DNA of 64,000 nucleotides from Mycolicibacterium sp. P9-64. GTDB taxonomy: Bacteria > Actinomycetota > Actinomycetes > Mycobacteriales > Mycobacteriaceae. A program made the position numbers and the translations under genes. Shown piece after piece: positions 17,466 to 26,404 of the stretch. How positions within the stretch are numbered: the first letter of the stretch is position 1; every line of letters begins with the position of its first letter. Below the pieces are notes generated by a model that did no database searches, had not been told where the DNA came from, and was given only the letters and a program-made list of their open reading frames with translations. Location: contig NZ_NPKO01000009.1 in the NCBI RefSeq assembly GCF_008329605.1, forward strand, positions 245,308-309,307, read 5' to 3'.

Positions 17466-17756
17466 CTTCCGCCTCCTCATCTGGTTTCGTAGATCCCTAG
17501 TGGAGCCCCAATGTTGCGATGTACAACACCTTCATTCGAACAAGTGATCGAATCTCGGTCTGCGACACCGGAACCGGCCGTCCAACCGGGAATGACACTG
17601 ATGTGATTAGACACGGGTTAGCTGCACCGGTCAAGCGATAAGCCGGAATTTCATACCATCCCGTTACCGAATTTCGGCGCGTCGGTTACCCGGCGTGTCG
17701 TCAAACGGCACCCGCGGACGCCCGCACGGAGGCACCAGGGCCTAGTCTCGGTCGCT
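17466..17756. promoter_or_regulatory. whiB2-fbiA divergent promoter region
   Basis: This 291-base non-coding stretch must drive both whiB2 and fbiA. It is noticeably less GC-rich than the flanking genes. It contains the inverted repeat ATTCGA (17534-17539) / TCGAAT (17548-17553) with an 8-base spacer, a candidate operator nearer whiB2. I cannot assign sigma-factor sites with confidence. Confidence 0.5.
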
Positions 17757-18794
17757 GTGAAGGTCTCGGTTTTGGTCGGCGGCGTCGGCGGCGCAAAGTT
17801 CTTGCTCGGAGTCCAACAATTGCTGGGCCTGGGACAATTCGCCGGCTCGGGCACCGGCCCGGCAGGCGACCACGAATTGACGGCGATCGTGAACGTCGGC
17901 GACGACGCCTGGATGCACGGCGTCCGGATCTGTCCTGATCTTGATACCTGTATGTACACCTTAGGTGGAGGCATTGACCCCGAACGGGGTTGGGGCCACG
18001 CCAACGAAACCTGGCACGCGAAGGAAGAACTCGCGGCGTACGGCGTCCAGCCCGACTGGTTCGGCCTCGGCGATCGGGATCTCGCGACACATTTGGTCCG
18101 CAGCCAGATGTTGCGCGCGGGCTACCCGCTCTCGCAGGTGACCGAAGCCCTTTGCAAGCGATGGCAGCCCGGCGCCCGGCTTCTGCCCGTGACAGACGAC
18201 CGCAGCGAGACGCACGTCGTTGTATCGGGTGGAGTATCGGGTGGAGTATCGGATCGGGCCTCCGATGCCGGCGATCAGTCGGACGCACAGCGGGCGATCC
18301 ACTTCCAGGAGTGGTGGGTGCGCTACCGTGCCCAGATCCCCACGCATGGCTTTGCTTTCGTCGGCGCCGACAAGGCTACTGCGGCACCCGGCGTCACGGA
18401 GGCGATCGCCGAAGCGGACATCGTGCTTCTGGCGCCGTCGAACCCCGTGGTGAGCATCGGCACCATCCTCGCCGTGCCCGGCATCCGGGGGGCGTTGCGC
18501 TCGACGTCCGCGCCGGTCGTCGGCTACTCCCCCATCGTGGCAGGAAAGCCGTTGCGCGGGATGGCCGATGAATGCCTGTCGATCATCGGCGTCGAAACCA
18601 CCTCGCAGGCCGTCGGCGCCCACTTCGGGCCTCGTTCGGCCACCGGCATCCTCGACGGCTGGCTGATCGACGAAGGCGACGAGGCGACCATCGACGGCGT
18701 TCAGGTGCGTGCGATTCCCCTCTTGATGACCGATCCGAAGGCCACCGCCGAAATGGTGCGCAACGGACTGGAACTGGTGGGGGTCGCGCCGTGA
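17757..18794 (+). CDS. fbiA: FbiA, phosphoenolpyruvyl/2-phospho-L-lactate transferase of F420 biosynthesis
   Basis: A 345-residue CofD-family enzyme that joins the phosphoenolpyruvate-derived moiety to the deazaflavin Fo, giving dehydro-F420-0. The GGVGGAKFLLG start, NVGDDAWMHG, the CPDLDTCMYTLGGG loop and the LAPSNPVVSIG block are all typical. The start is GTG at 17757. A Gly/Ser/Asp-rich insert of about a dozen residues near position 160 (VSGGVSGGVSDRASDAGDQ) is encoded by a 12-base tandem repeat and is absent from the H37Rv protein as I remember it. It overlaps fbiB by 4 bases. Confidence 0.95.
   Translation: MKVSVLVGGVGGAKFLLGVQQLLGLGQFAGSGTGPAGDHELTAIVNVGDDAWMHGVRICPDLDTCMYTLGGGIDPERGWGHANETWHAKEELAAYGVQPDWFGLGDRDLATHLVRSQMLRAGYPLSQVTEALCKRWQPGARLLPVTDDRSETHVVVSGGVSGGVSDRASDAGDQSDAQRAIHFQEWWVRYRAQIPTHGFAFVGADKATAAPGVTEAIAEADIVLLAPSNPVVSIGTILAVPGIRGALRSTSAPVVGYSPIVAGKPLRGMADECLSIIGVETTSQAVGAHFGPRSATGILDGWLIDEGDEATIDGVQVRAIPLLMTDPKATAEMVRNGLELVGVAP
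18222..18252 (+). repeat. 12-base tandem repeat inside fbiA
   Basis: GTATCGGGTGGA occurs twice in a row (18222-18233, 18234-18245) and starts a third time. Being a multiple of three it keeps frame and adds repeated Val-Ser-Gly-Gly to a surface loop of FbiA. Confidence 0.85.
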
Positions 18795-20134
18795 GCACCG
18801 ATCACGGTTCTGCAGACACCGTCGAGATCCTGCCCGTGCCAGGGCTGCCCGAGTTCCGCCCCGGTGACGACGTGGCGGTGGCGATCGCTGCCGCGGCACC
18901 GTGGTTGCGCGACGACGACATCCTGGTGGTCACCAGCAAGGTGCTCTCCAAGAGCGAGGGCCGCATCGTCGCCGCGCCGACCGACCCCGAGGAGCGGGAC
19001 GCTCTTCGCCGCAGGCTCATCGACGACGAGGCGGTGCGTGTGCTGGCACGCAAGGGCCGCACGCTGATCACCGAGAACGCCATCGGCCTGATCCAGGCCG
19101 CGGCAGGGGTGGACGGCTCGAACGTCGATGCCGCCGAATTGGCCCTGCTGCCCGTCGATCCCGACGGCAGTGCACGGGCACTTCGCAGTCGGCTGCAGGA
19201 GCTCCTCGGCGTCACCGTCGGCGTGGTGATCACCGACACGATGGGCCGGGCGTGGCGCAACGGCCAGACCGACGCCGCGATCGGCGCAGCGGGTCTTGCG
19301 GTCCTTCACGGCTACGCGGGGGCCCATGACCCGCACGGCAACGAACTACTCGTGACCGAAGTCGCCGTGGCCGACGAGATCGCCGCCGCAGCCGATCTGG
19401 TGAAGGGAAAGCTGACCGGCGTTCCCGTCGCGATCGTGCGAGGGCTGCGTCCGCGCGACGACGGATCGAACGGACGCACCCTGGTTCGTGCCGGCGAGGA
19501 GGACCTCTTCTGGCTGGGCACCGAAGAGGCACTGGAACTCGGCAGGCGCCAGGCGCAGCTGACACGACGATCGGTGCGTCAGTTCAGCTCCGAACCCGTC
19601 GACCCCGCCACCATCGAGGAGGCGGTGAGCGAGGCGCTCACGGCACCCGCGCCGCACCACACCAGGCCGGTGCGGTTCGTCTGGATCCGTCATCACGGCA
19701 CCCGAATCCGTCTGCTGGACAGCATGAAGGAGCAGTGGCGCGCCGACCTGAGCGGTGACGGGCGTCCGTCCGACTCCGTCGAACGGCGGGTCGGCCGCGG
19801 CCAGATCCTGTACGACGCGCCGGAACTCGTCATCCCCGTGATGGTGCCCGACGGGGCTCACGCCTATCCCGACGCTGGCAGAACCGCCGCCGAGAAGACC
19901 ATGTTCACGGTCGCGGTCGGCGCGGCAGTGCAGGCGCTGCTGGTGGCTCTGGCCGTTCGGGGCGTCGGCAGCTGCTGGATCGGCTCGACGATCTTCGCTC
20001 AGGATCTGGTGCGCACCGAGCTCGACCTGCCCCAGGATTGGGAACCGCTGGGCGCCATCGCGATAGGCCATCCCGCCGCGGAAACCGGCCTCCGCGATCC
20101 GGTTCCGACGACTGACCTCCTGATCGAGCGATGA
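18791..20134 (+). CDS. fbiB: FbiB, bifunctional F420:glutamate ligase / FMN reductase
   Basis: A 447-residue two-domain enzyme that reduces dehydro-F420-0 with its C-terminal FMN nitroreductase-like domain and adds gamma-linked glutamates with its N-terminal CofE-like ligase. N-terminal motifs include DDDILVVTSKVLSKSEG and VVITDTMGRAWRNGQTD. The C-terminal domain begins near residue 250 with RRSVRQFSSEPVD and ends with GSCWIGSTIF and GAIAIGHP. The GTG start overlaps fbiA as GTGA. Coenzyme F420 made here is used by Ddn-like proteins such as the one at 63.2 kb. Confidence 0.95.
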   Translation: MSTDHGSADTVEILPVPGLPEFRPGDDVAVAIAAAAPWLRDDDILVVTSKVLSKSEGRIVAAPTDPEERDALRRRLIDDEAVRVLARKGRTLITENAIGLIQAAAGVDGSNVDAAELALLPVDPDGSARALRSRLQELLGVTVGVVITDTMGRAWRNGQTDAAIGAAGLAVLHGYAGAHDPHGNELLVTEVAVADEIAAAADLVKGKLTGVPVAIVRGLRPRDDGSNGRTLVRAGEEDLFWLGTEEALELGRRQAQLTRRSVRQFSSEPVDPATIEEAVSEALTAPAPHHTRPVRFVWIRHHGTRIRLLDSMKEQWRADLSGDGRPSDSVERRVGRGQILYDAPELVIPVMVPDGAHAYPDAGRTAAEKTMFTVAVGAAVQALLVALAVRGVGSCWIGSTIFAQDLVRTELDLPQDWEPLGAIAIGHPAAETGLRDPVPTTDLLIER

Positions 20135-20162
20135 GCGCTTGCGCGAAGAGCCGACGACACAG

Positions 20163-20696
20163 ATGACACTCCACCAGTCCGTCGTCACCACGCTCACCGA
20201 ATGGGATCCGCCGGACCCCGCACAGGACTCGCTGCGCAACGCGGTGCTGAGCTTCGTCCTCGCCCGCCCCGACGCGTGTCTGCGGGCATGCGAACCTGGG
20301 CACATCACCGCGTCGGCACTGGTGCTCGACCACACCGGCACCCAGACGCTTCTCACCCTGCACCCGCGGGTGGGCCGCTGGTTGCAGCTCGGCGGGCACT
20401 GCGAGGACACCGACGCCGACATCGCCGCCGCGGCATTGCGTGAAGCGACTGAGGAATCCGGCATCGAGGGACTGACCGTCGACGCCGTGCCTGCCGCGTT
20501 GCACGTGCACCCGGTCACGTGTTCGTTGGGCGTGCCGACCCGCCACCTCGACGTCCAGTTCGTCGCGCACGCTCCCCCGGGCGCCCAGATCACCTGCAGC
20601 GACGAATCACTCGATTTGCGATGGTGGCCGCTCGATGGCATGCCGGACGGTGCCGACTACGGCGTACGGCAGTTGGTGCGGGCCGCTCGGCGTTGA
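20163..20696 (+). CDS. Nudix hydrolase
   Basis: A 177-residue Nudix protein. The box region reads GGHCEDTDADIAAAA followed by REATEESG, so the catalytic REUxEExG helix is kept while the first half has Asp in place of the usual Glu and one extra residue. It follows fbiB by 28 bases and is probably cotranscribed. Substrate unknown; nucleoside diphosphate sugars or oxidised nucleotides are possible. A TTG at 20139 in the same frame is an alternative start. A homologue near fbiB is common in environmental mycobacteria, whereas H37Rv has a methylase here. Confidence 0.85.
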   Translation: MTLHQSVVTTLTEWDPPDPAQDSLRNAVLSFVLARPDACLRACEPGHITASALVLDHTGTQTLLTLHPRVGRWLQLGGHCEDTDADIAAAALREATEESGIEGLTVDAVPAALHVHPVTCSLGVPTRHLDVQFVAHAPPGAQITCSDESLDLRWWPLDGMPDGADYGVRQLVRAARR

Positions 20697-20709
20697 TGCT
20701 TCGTCGACT

Positions 20710-20720
20710 CGCTTCGCTCG
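20710..20720. repeat. Short repeat core CGCTTCGCTCG
   Basis: A copy of the core of the motif also found at 8169 and 27891, here in the 28-base gap between the convergent Nudix and GDP-mannose pyrophosphorylase genes. Confidence 0.5.
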
Positions 20721-20724
20721 CGGC

Positions 20725-21813
20725 TCAGACGTCCGTCGAGTAACGGATTCCGCCGTCGGGGATGTGCACCCCTGGCCACACCCTTGCGCCGCGGAGAAGC
20801 TCACACCGCGCACCGATGTCCGCGCCGTCGCCGATGACGCCGTCGCGGATCAGCGCTCGCGGGCCGATGCGGGCCCCGAAGCCGATGATCGAACGCTCGA
20901 TCACCGACCCGGCCTCGATGCGTGCACCGTCGAAGATCACGGCACCGTCGAGTCGGGCACCGGGGCCGATCTCCGCGCCGCGGCCGACGACCGTTCCGCC
21001 GATCAGCACAGCGCCAGGCGCGACGGCCGCCCCGTCGTGCACCAACTCCTCGCCGCGGTGGCCCTTCAGCGCGGGCGACGGCGCGATGCCGCGGACGAGA
21101 TCTGCCGAGCCGCGCACGAAGTCGTCCGGTGTGCCCATGTCGCGCCAGTACGTGGCGTCGACGTAGCCGCACACCTTCAACCCGTCGGACAGCAGTGCGG
21201 GGAACACCTCGCGCTCGACCGACACCGGGCGGCCCTTCGGGATCCGCTCGATGACCTCGCGCTGGAAGACGTAGCAGCCCGCGTTGATCTGATCGGTGGG
21301 CGGGTCCTGGGTCTTCTCAAGGAACGCCAACACGCCACCGTCGGAATCGGTTGGCACACAACCGAATGCACGGGGATCACCGACACGCACCAAGTGCAGC
21401 GTGAGATCGGCCTCGCGCTCGAAGTGGCTAGCAAGCAGTGCGTTCAAGTCACAACCGGACAGCACGTCGCCGTTGAACACCATTGCGGTGCCGTACCGCA
21501 GCTTCGAGGCTACGTTGGCGATGCCGCCGCCGGTGCCCAGCGCCTCTTCCTCGACGACGTACTCGATTTCCAGACCGAGCTTCGAGCCGTCGCCGAACTC
21601 CGCCTCGAAGACACTGGCCTTGTACGACGTGCCGAGCACGACGTGCCGGATGCCTGCTTCGGCGATCCGCGACAGCATGTGCGTCAGAAACGGCAGACCC
21701 GCCGTCGGCAGCATCGGCTTGGGGGCCGACAACGTGAGCGGGCGCAGCCGCGTGCCCTGCCCACCGACCAACACGACCGCGTCTATCTGCGCGGGATCCA
21801 CCGGAGTTGCCAC
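20725..21813 (-). CDS. manC: Mannose-1-phosphate guanylyltransferase (GDP-mannose pyrophosphorylase)
   Basis: A 362-residue nucleotidyltransferase making GDP-mannose from GTP and mannose 1-phosphate. The N-terminal Rossmann-like domain carries LVGGQGTRLRPLT and KPMLPTAG, with FNGDVLSGCD as the metal site. The C-terminal part is a left-handed beta helix of hexapeptide repeats (GAVLIGGTVVGRGAEIGPGA). H37Rv calls the ortholog manB (Rv3264c). The GTG start at 21813 lies 1 base past the wbbL stop. GDP-mannose serves mannolipids and, potentially, the GDP-mannose dehydratase in the exopolysaccharide locus. Confidence 0.92.
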   Translation of the reverse strand: MATPVDPAQIDAVVLVGGQGTRLRPLTLSAPKPMLPTAGLPFLTHMLSRIAEAGIRHVVLGTSYKASVFEAEFGDGSKLGLEIEYVVEEEALGTGGGIANVASKLRYGTAMVFNGDVLSGCDLNALLASHFEREADLTLHLVRVGDPRAFGCVPTDSDGGVLAFLEKTQDPPTDQINAGCYVFQREVIERIPKGRPVSVEREVFPALLSDGLKVCGYVDATYWRDMGTPDDFVRGSADLVRGIAPSPALKGHRGEELVHDGAAVAPGAVLIGGTVVGRGAEIGPGARLDGAVIFDGARIEAGSVIERSIIGFGARIGPRALIRDGVIGDGADIGARCELLRGARVWPGVHIPDGGIRYSTDV

Positions 21814-21814
21814 G

Positions 21815-22702
21815 TCAGCGGGTTCCTTTCGCCAAACTGCGCCGGGCCTTGCCCACAACCAGCCGCGAACGCGCGGCGAGAGCGGACTTGAACGTCCACC
21901 GCAGCGGCGCTTGCCACCACCCGCGATGTCGATCAGCGAGGAAAGTGTAGGTGCTCACGTGATGCGCCGCCAAGTTGCGGGCCGGATCGCGACCTGTGGA
22001 GTGTCCCTTGTCGTGCAAAATCTCTGCCGTCGGAACGTAGACGTTCTGCCAGCCGGCTCCGTTGAGGCGATCTCCCAGGTCCACGTCCTCCATGTACATG
22101 AAATACCGCTCGTCGAAGCCTTGAACCTGGTCGAATGCGGCCCTGCGTAGCAAAAGACAAGATCCGGACAACCAGCCGACGGGCCGTTCGCTGGGCTCGG
22201 TGCGCTCCTGGCGGTACGCGGCGGTCCAGGGGTTGGATTTCCAGATCGGCCCCACCACCGCGTGCATCCCTCCGCGGACCAGGCTCGGCTGATGGCGCGC
22301 CGACGGATAGACCGAACCGTCGGGGTCGCGGATCAACGGTCCGAGCGCCCCTGCCCGCGGCCAGCGGGCCGCGGCCTCCAACATGGCGTCGATGCTGCGC
22401 GGCCCCCACTGCACGTCTGGGTTGGCGACGATGAAGAACTCGGAATCGGTCGCGGGGTCGGCCAGGTACTCCGCGACGGCGCGGTTCACGGCCGAGCCGT
22501 AGCCGAGGTTGGCACCGGTACGGAACAGCCTGGTGTTGGGATGGCGCTCGAGGGCTTCCTCTGGCGCACCGTCAGTCGAACCGTTGTCCGCCATCACGAC
22601 CGTGACGGGACGCTCGGTGGCGTGCGCCATGGTGGCGAGGAACCGGTCGAGGTGCGGGCCAGGTGAGTACGTCACCGTCACCACGACTAGTTCATCGCTC
22701 AA
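21815..22702 (-). CDS. wbbL: Rhamnosyltransferase WbbL (arabinogalactan linker)
   Basis: A 295-residue GT2-family enzyme that transfers rhamnose from dTDP-rhamnose to decaprenyl-diphosphate-GlcNAc, building the linker between peptidoglycan and arabinogalactan. The donor motif VMADNGSTDGA, the NPDVQWGP metal site and the MYMEDVDLGDRL acceptor-side acid motif are present. It begins with a rare TTG at 22702 overlapping the upstream glycosidase stop as TTGA; no ATG gives a plausible alternative. The dTDP-rhamnose synthase rmlD lies nearby but is separated by two accessory genes. Peripheral membrane protein, cytoplasmic face. Confidence 0.9.
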   Translation of the reverse strand: MSDELVVVTVTYSPGPHLDRFLATMAHATERPVTVVMADNGSTDGAPEEALERHPNTRLFRTGANLGYGSAVNRAVAEYLADPATDSEFFIVANPDVQWGPRSIDAMLEAAARWPRAGALGPLIRDPDGSVYPSARHQPSLVRGGMHAVVGPIWKSNPWTAAYRQERTEPSERPVGWLSGSCLLLRRAAFDQVQGFDERYFMYMEDVDLGDRLNGAGWQNVYVPTAEILHDKGHSTGRDPARNLAAHHVSTYTFLADRHRGWWQAPLRWTFKSALAARSRLVVGKARRSLAKGTR

Positions 22703-23739
22703 CGGGCCAGTACCCCAGCGGTGAACTTTGGCTGCCAGTCCGACGTCAGCAGCGTGCCGTAGTTGGACTCGCGGTCGCCCCGGTTGGCCGTGTTGGTGTC
22801 GCGAATGCTGAAGATGAACGCGGGCCCGCTGTAGCCGGTTGCCGCCGCGGCCGCCAGGACGTCGACGATCTCCTTCGCCTGCTCCTGCTGGCTGACGCCT
22901 TCGGCGTCCTCGCTCGTCGGAGCGCCCATCTCGGTCATCCAGATCTTCTTGCCACCGTCACCGTTGGCGACCATCACGTCGTGCATGGCAGGAATGTCCG
23001 ACCAGCCGTTGTCGGTATCGGCCGCGAGGCCGCCGGGGTGCACGTAGGGGTGCGCGGCAGCGGCGTCGAAGCTGCCCTTGGCGCCCGCCGCGTACATCTG
23101 GGCCAGGAACGCGGGCGGCGACTCCTCACCAGGCAGCCGGCTCAATCCGGCGAGGATCACCGTGCTGTTGGGCTGCACGGCCTTGATTGCGGGGTAGGCA
23201 GCCTTGACGAGCTCGGTGTACTTGGGCGCGTTGTGCGCACTGAACCCGAAGAAGATCGGCAGGTTCGGCTCATTCCACAATTCCCAATTCGACACTCCCA
23301 CCGATCCGTATCGCTGTGCGACGGTGGCGGAGAAGTTTGCGTAGTCGGCCGCATTGTCCGGTGGCGCACTGAAGTTGGTTCCCGGCGCCTTTGCCCAGTC
23401 CGGCGTGTACGCAATGACGCCGAGCACCTTCAAGTTCCGGGCAAGGGCGGCTTTGATCACCAGATCGGTCTGGCCCCAGTTGTACTGACCCTTCGCAGGC
23501 TCGATCTGGGTCCACGGGATGAGCACCCGGAACCACGTCGCACCGGTCTTGGCAACGGCGTCGAGCTCGCGATTGACGTCTTCTGGGCCGATCCAGGTCA
23601 TCTGGGCACCGTCGCCGAATCCGTAACCGCCCGGGGGGATCACGAGGGCCGCATTCGCAACTGGTGTCACGGACAGACCGACCACGACCGCCACACACGC
23701 CGCGATCCGTGCCACGCGCCTCCCTGCCCGTTCAATCAT
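22699..23739 (-). CDS. Secreted glycoside hydrolase (GH39/GH5-like, PslG type)
   Basis: A 346-residue protein with a signal peptide (hydrophobic core near 11-25, cleavage likely after ANA at 30) and a TIM-barrel glycosidase domain. The acid/base is E157 in ELWNEPN and the nucleophile is E270 in WMTEMG, both intact. The family includes enzymes that trim the producer's own exopolysaccharide. It is translationally coupled to wbbL (TTGA overlap), yet as I recall H37Rv has nothing between wbbL and rmlD, so this looks inserted. A paralog lies at 46.0 kb in the exopolysaccharide locus. The ATG at 23739 is chosen because it starts the signal peptide. Confidence 0.85.
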   Translation of the reverse strand: MIERAGRRVARIAACVAVVVGLSVTPVANAALVIPPGGYGFGDGAQMTWIGPEDVNRELDAVAKTGATWFRVLIPWTQIEPAKGQYNWGQTDLVIKAALARNLKVLGVIAYTPDWAKAPGTNFSAPPDNAADYANFSATVAQRYGSVGVSNWELWNEPNLPIFFGFSAHNAPKYTELVKAAYPAIKAVQPNSTVILAGLSRLPGEESPPAFLAQMYAAGAKGSFDAAAAHPYVHPGGLAADTDNGWSDIPAMHDVMVANGDGGKKIWMTEMGAPTSEDAEGVSQQEQAKEIVDVLAAAAATGYSGPAFIFSIRDTNTANRGDRESNYGTLLTSDWQPKFTAGVLAR

Positions 23740-24028
23740 GACGAGAAAACTACCGCACCAGAGATTGCCGTCACCCCTGACGAATTCCGCCGACTCCACT
23801 TCGGCAACGCGAACTCCGCCACGAGAGCACCCGCTGCGGGACCCGAGACGGTATCGTGGTGACCTGGCGTGCGGTTAGCCACAGCATGGCTCAGAATTTG
23901 CCACCGGCACTCTGACGTCGACTTGAACGCTGCGGTTCGGTTGGCGTAGATTTTGCCTAGGCCGCAGGCCGAAGTCGAGGCAGTGCGCTCGAAGGACTCA
24001 CCATCGGACAACCAAGGGGACGTAGGCC

Positions 24029-25477
24029 ATGCCCAGCGACAAACGTGACGTGATTCTCTACGAGCTCAACGAAGTCCCATGGGGTGTTGTCGACCTCTAC
24101 CTGCGCAAGCGGCCCAACTCGCACCTTGCCGCGATGATCGACAACGGTCAGTCCCTGACGACGATCCACGAGGACAAGGCGGAACTCGGCGGTCTGCAAC
24201 CGTGGCGCACCTGGCCGACGTTCCACACCTCCACCTACGAGCACAACTCGTTCGACCTCGGCCAGGATCCGACGACGTTCCGTGCCGAGACCGTGTGGGA
24301 CGTCGCCGAGCAGGCCGGTCTCAGCGTCGGCCTCTTCGGCCCGTTGCAGAGCTGGCCGGCGCGCGACTTCAAGCACGGCGGCTTCTTCGTTCCCGACACG
24401 TTCAGCAAGGACAGCAAGACCTATCCGAAGAGCCTCGAGCGATTCCAGGCGTTCAACCTGGCGATGACGAGCGAGAACAACTTCTCGCCGGACACCGCGT
24501 TCGGCCCGAAGATGATCGTGGGCACCGGCGTCGACCTTCTCCGCCAAGGACTCACGCCGAAGTCTGCGGGCACGCTCGTGGCGCACCTGACTCGTGAGCG
24601 AACCGACCAGCGTTACAAGGCTTTCCGGTCCGCCATGCAGGTGTTGCCGGGCTTCGATCTGTACTGGCGGCTGCAGCAGAAGCATCAGCCGCGGCTCAGC
24701 GTGTTCTTCACCAACCACGTCGCAGGCATGATGCACCGGTTCTGGGGCGACGGAATGCCCGGGTACACCGACACGCACGAATACACCGCCGACGACGTCT
24801 ACGGCAGCTTCATCGTGAGCGCCATGGACATCGTCGACAGGCAGCTGGCCCGCATTCAGAAGTACATGACGGCACACCCGCAGACGGTGCTCGTCCTGGC
24901 TGCCAGCATGGGCCAGGGCCCCATCGACTACACCCAGATCGACCAGGGACTATTCGTCCTGGAGCACCACGATCAGCTGGTCTCGCGCCTCGAGCTGCCG
25001 AAGAACGAACTCGGGCTTGCGATGTACCCGATGCTGTCGCTGATCTTCGATGACGAAGCAGACGCCCAGGCCGCCGTCGCGCCGCTTCAGTCGGTGCGCG
25101 CCGAGGGCTTTGGCGAGATCTTCACGCGCTTCCGCGTCGAGGGCAAGACGGTGACCTTCGGCATCGACTACAACGTCGGCGCCGACGACTCGGCGTTCGG
25201 CGGATCGACGCCGCTGACCTTCCGGCCGCTCGGCGCGGACGAGGACGTGACCGTCCTTCCCGCCGAGCTCGGCCTGGAGTTCCGCCACCGAGTTGGCGGC
25301 GGCAACACCGGCTACCACATCCCCGAGGGCATCCTGATGGCCTACGGCAAGGGCATCTCCCGCGACGTGTCCCGCAAGGAGGTCGACGTCCTCGACGTCT
25401 CACCGTCCCTGTTGGCCAACATCCTCGACGTGGAGCCCGGTCCTGGGATGAAGGGCGTGCCCAGCCTCTTCGCCTAG
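24029..25477 (+). CDS. Alkaline-phosphatase-superfamily phosphodiesterase-like protein
   Basis: A 482-residue protein of the type I phosphodiesterase/nucleotide pyrophosphatase fold. It begins DVILYELNEVPW, has TWPTFHTSTYEHNSF at the expected nucleophile region and FFTNHVAGMMHRFW as a metal-site segment. The C-terminus shows GYHIPEGILMAYGKG followed by DVLDVSPSLL, the hallmark end of the family. There is no clear signal peptide. It is divergent from the glycosidase and converges on rmlD. The two accessory genes together suggest envelope-polysaccharide chemistry, perhaps transfer or removal of a phosphoryl or sulfate group; the substrate is unknown. Confidence 0.7.
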   Translation: MPSDKRDVILYELNEVPWGVVDLYLRKRPNSHLAAMIDNGQSLTTIHEDKAELGGLQPWRTWPTFHTSTYEHNSFDLGQDPTTFRAETVWDVAEQAGLSVGLFGPLQSWPARDFKHGGFFVPDTFSKDSKTYPKSLERFQAFNLAMTSENNFSPDTAFGPKMIVGTGVDLLRQGLTPKSAGTLVAHLTRERTDQRYKAFRSAMQVLPGFDLYWRLQQKHQPRLSVFFTNHVAGMMHRFWGDGMPGYTDTHEYTADDVYGSFIVSAMDIVDRQLARIQKYMTAHPQTVLVLAASMGQGPIDYTQIDQGLFVLEHHDQLVSRLELPKNELGLAMYPMLSLIFDDEADAQAAVAPLQSVRAEGFGEIFTRFRVEGKTVTFGIDYNVGADDSAFGGSTPLTFRPLGADEDVTVLPAELGLEFRHRVGGGNTGYHIPEGILMAYGKGISRDVSRKEVDVLDVSPSLLANILDVEPGPGMKGVPSLFA

Positions 25478-25488
25478 CGGCCGAACGG

Positions 25489-26337
25489 TCAGATGGCTGC
25501 CGCCAGCGCGTCGCGCCATGGACGCAGTGGCGTCAAACCGGCCTCGGTGGACCTGACCGCCGACAGCGCCGAGTACTGCGGCCGTGGCGCTGGGCGGGGA
25601 TGCCTGTCGCTGTCGACCGGACGCACCCTTTCAGGGTCGGCGCCAACGAGTTCGAAGACCGCCCGAGCCTGCTCGAAGCGACTGGTCTCACCGGCGTTCG
25701 CCGCGTGCAGCACCGGTTCGCTGATCGTCCCGTCGGCCGCCTCGAGTAGCGCGCCCACCAGGTCACCGACGTAGGTCGGGGTCCCGACCTGGTCTGCCAC
25801 CACGTCCACCGTGCCGTCGCCGGCGGCGAGGCGCCGCATGGTCGCCACGAAGTCGCCACCGTGCCCGGAGAAGATCCACGACGTGCGCACGATGTGCGCG
25901 TCGGGCATGGCGGCAAGCACGGCGAACTCCCCAGCCAGCTTGCTTCGCCCGTAGACGCTCAGCGGACCGGTCTCGTCGTCGATCTCGTAGGGATGGCGTT
26001 CGCTGCCACCGAAGTCACCGCTGAAGACGTAGTCGGTCGAGACGTGCACGAGGCCTGCGCCCGCACGGGCACACGCGTGCGCCACGTTCTCGGCGCCCGT
26101 GGCGTTGACGGCGAACGCCCTGTCCTCGTCGCGCTCGGCCTCGTCGACCTTGGTGTACGCGGCGCAGTTGATCACCGCGTCATCAGCGTCGATGTGACGC
26201 TCGATGGACGTTGCGTCGGTGACATCGCACTGCGCCGAGGTCAGCGACAGCACCACGTGCCCGCATTGGGCGGCCTGAGCTGCCAAGACGGTGCCGACAA
26301 GGCCTCCGGCCCCAATGATGACGATCCGCTGCGACAT
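25489..26337 (-). CDS. rmlD: dTDP-4-dehydrorhamnose reductase
   Basis: A 282-residue SDR that completes dTDP-L-rhamnose, the donor for WbbL. The NAD(P)-binding GAGGLVG lies at residues 8-14, the catalytic pair is in VYGRSKLAGE, and STDYVFSG gives the conserved Thr/Asp-Tyr patch. The ATG at 26337 is the only good start; frame upstream overlaps the cpsA promoter. Cytoplasmic. The arabinogalactan linker needs this product, so the gene is expected to be essential. Confidence 0.93.
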   Translation of the reverse strand: MSQRIVIIGAGGLVGTVLAAQAAQCGHVVLSLTSAQCDVTDATSIERHIDADDAVINCAAYTKVDEAERDEDRAFAVNATGAENVAHACARAGAGLVHVSTDYVFSGDFGGSERHPYEIDDETGPLSVYGRSKLAGEFAVLAAMPDAHIVRTSWIFSGHGGDFVATMRRLAAGDGTVDVVADQVGTPTYVGDLVGALLEAADGTISEPVLHAANAGETSRFEQARAVFELVGADPERVRPVDSDRHPRPAPRPQYSALSAVRSTEAGLTPLRPWRDALAAAI

Positions 26338-26404
26338 GCCCCCGAGTCTGGCACGCCGACTCCAGCTACCCCGTCTGTGGCCCCGTCCCCAGTAGCCTGG
26401 GCTG

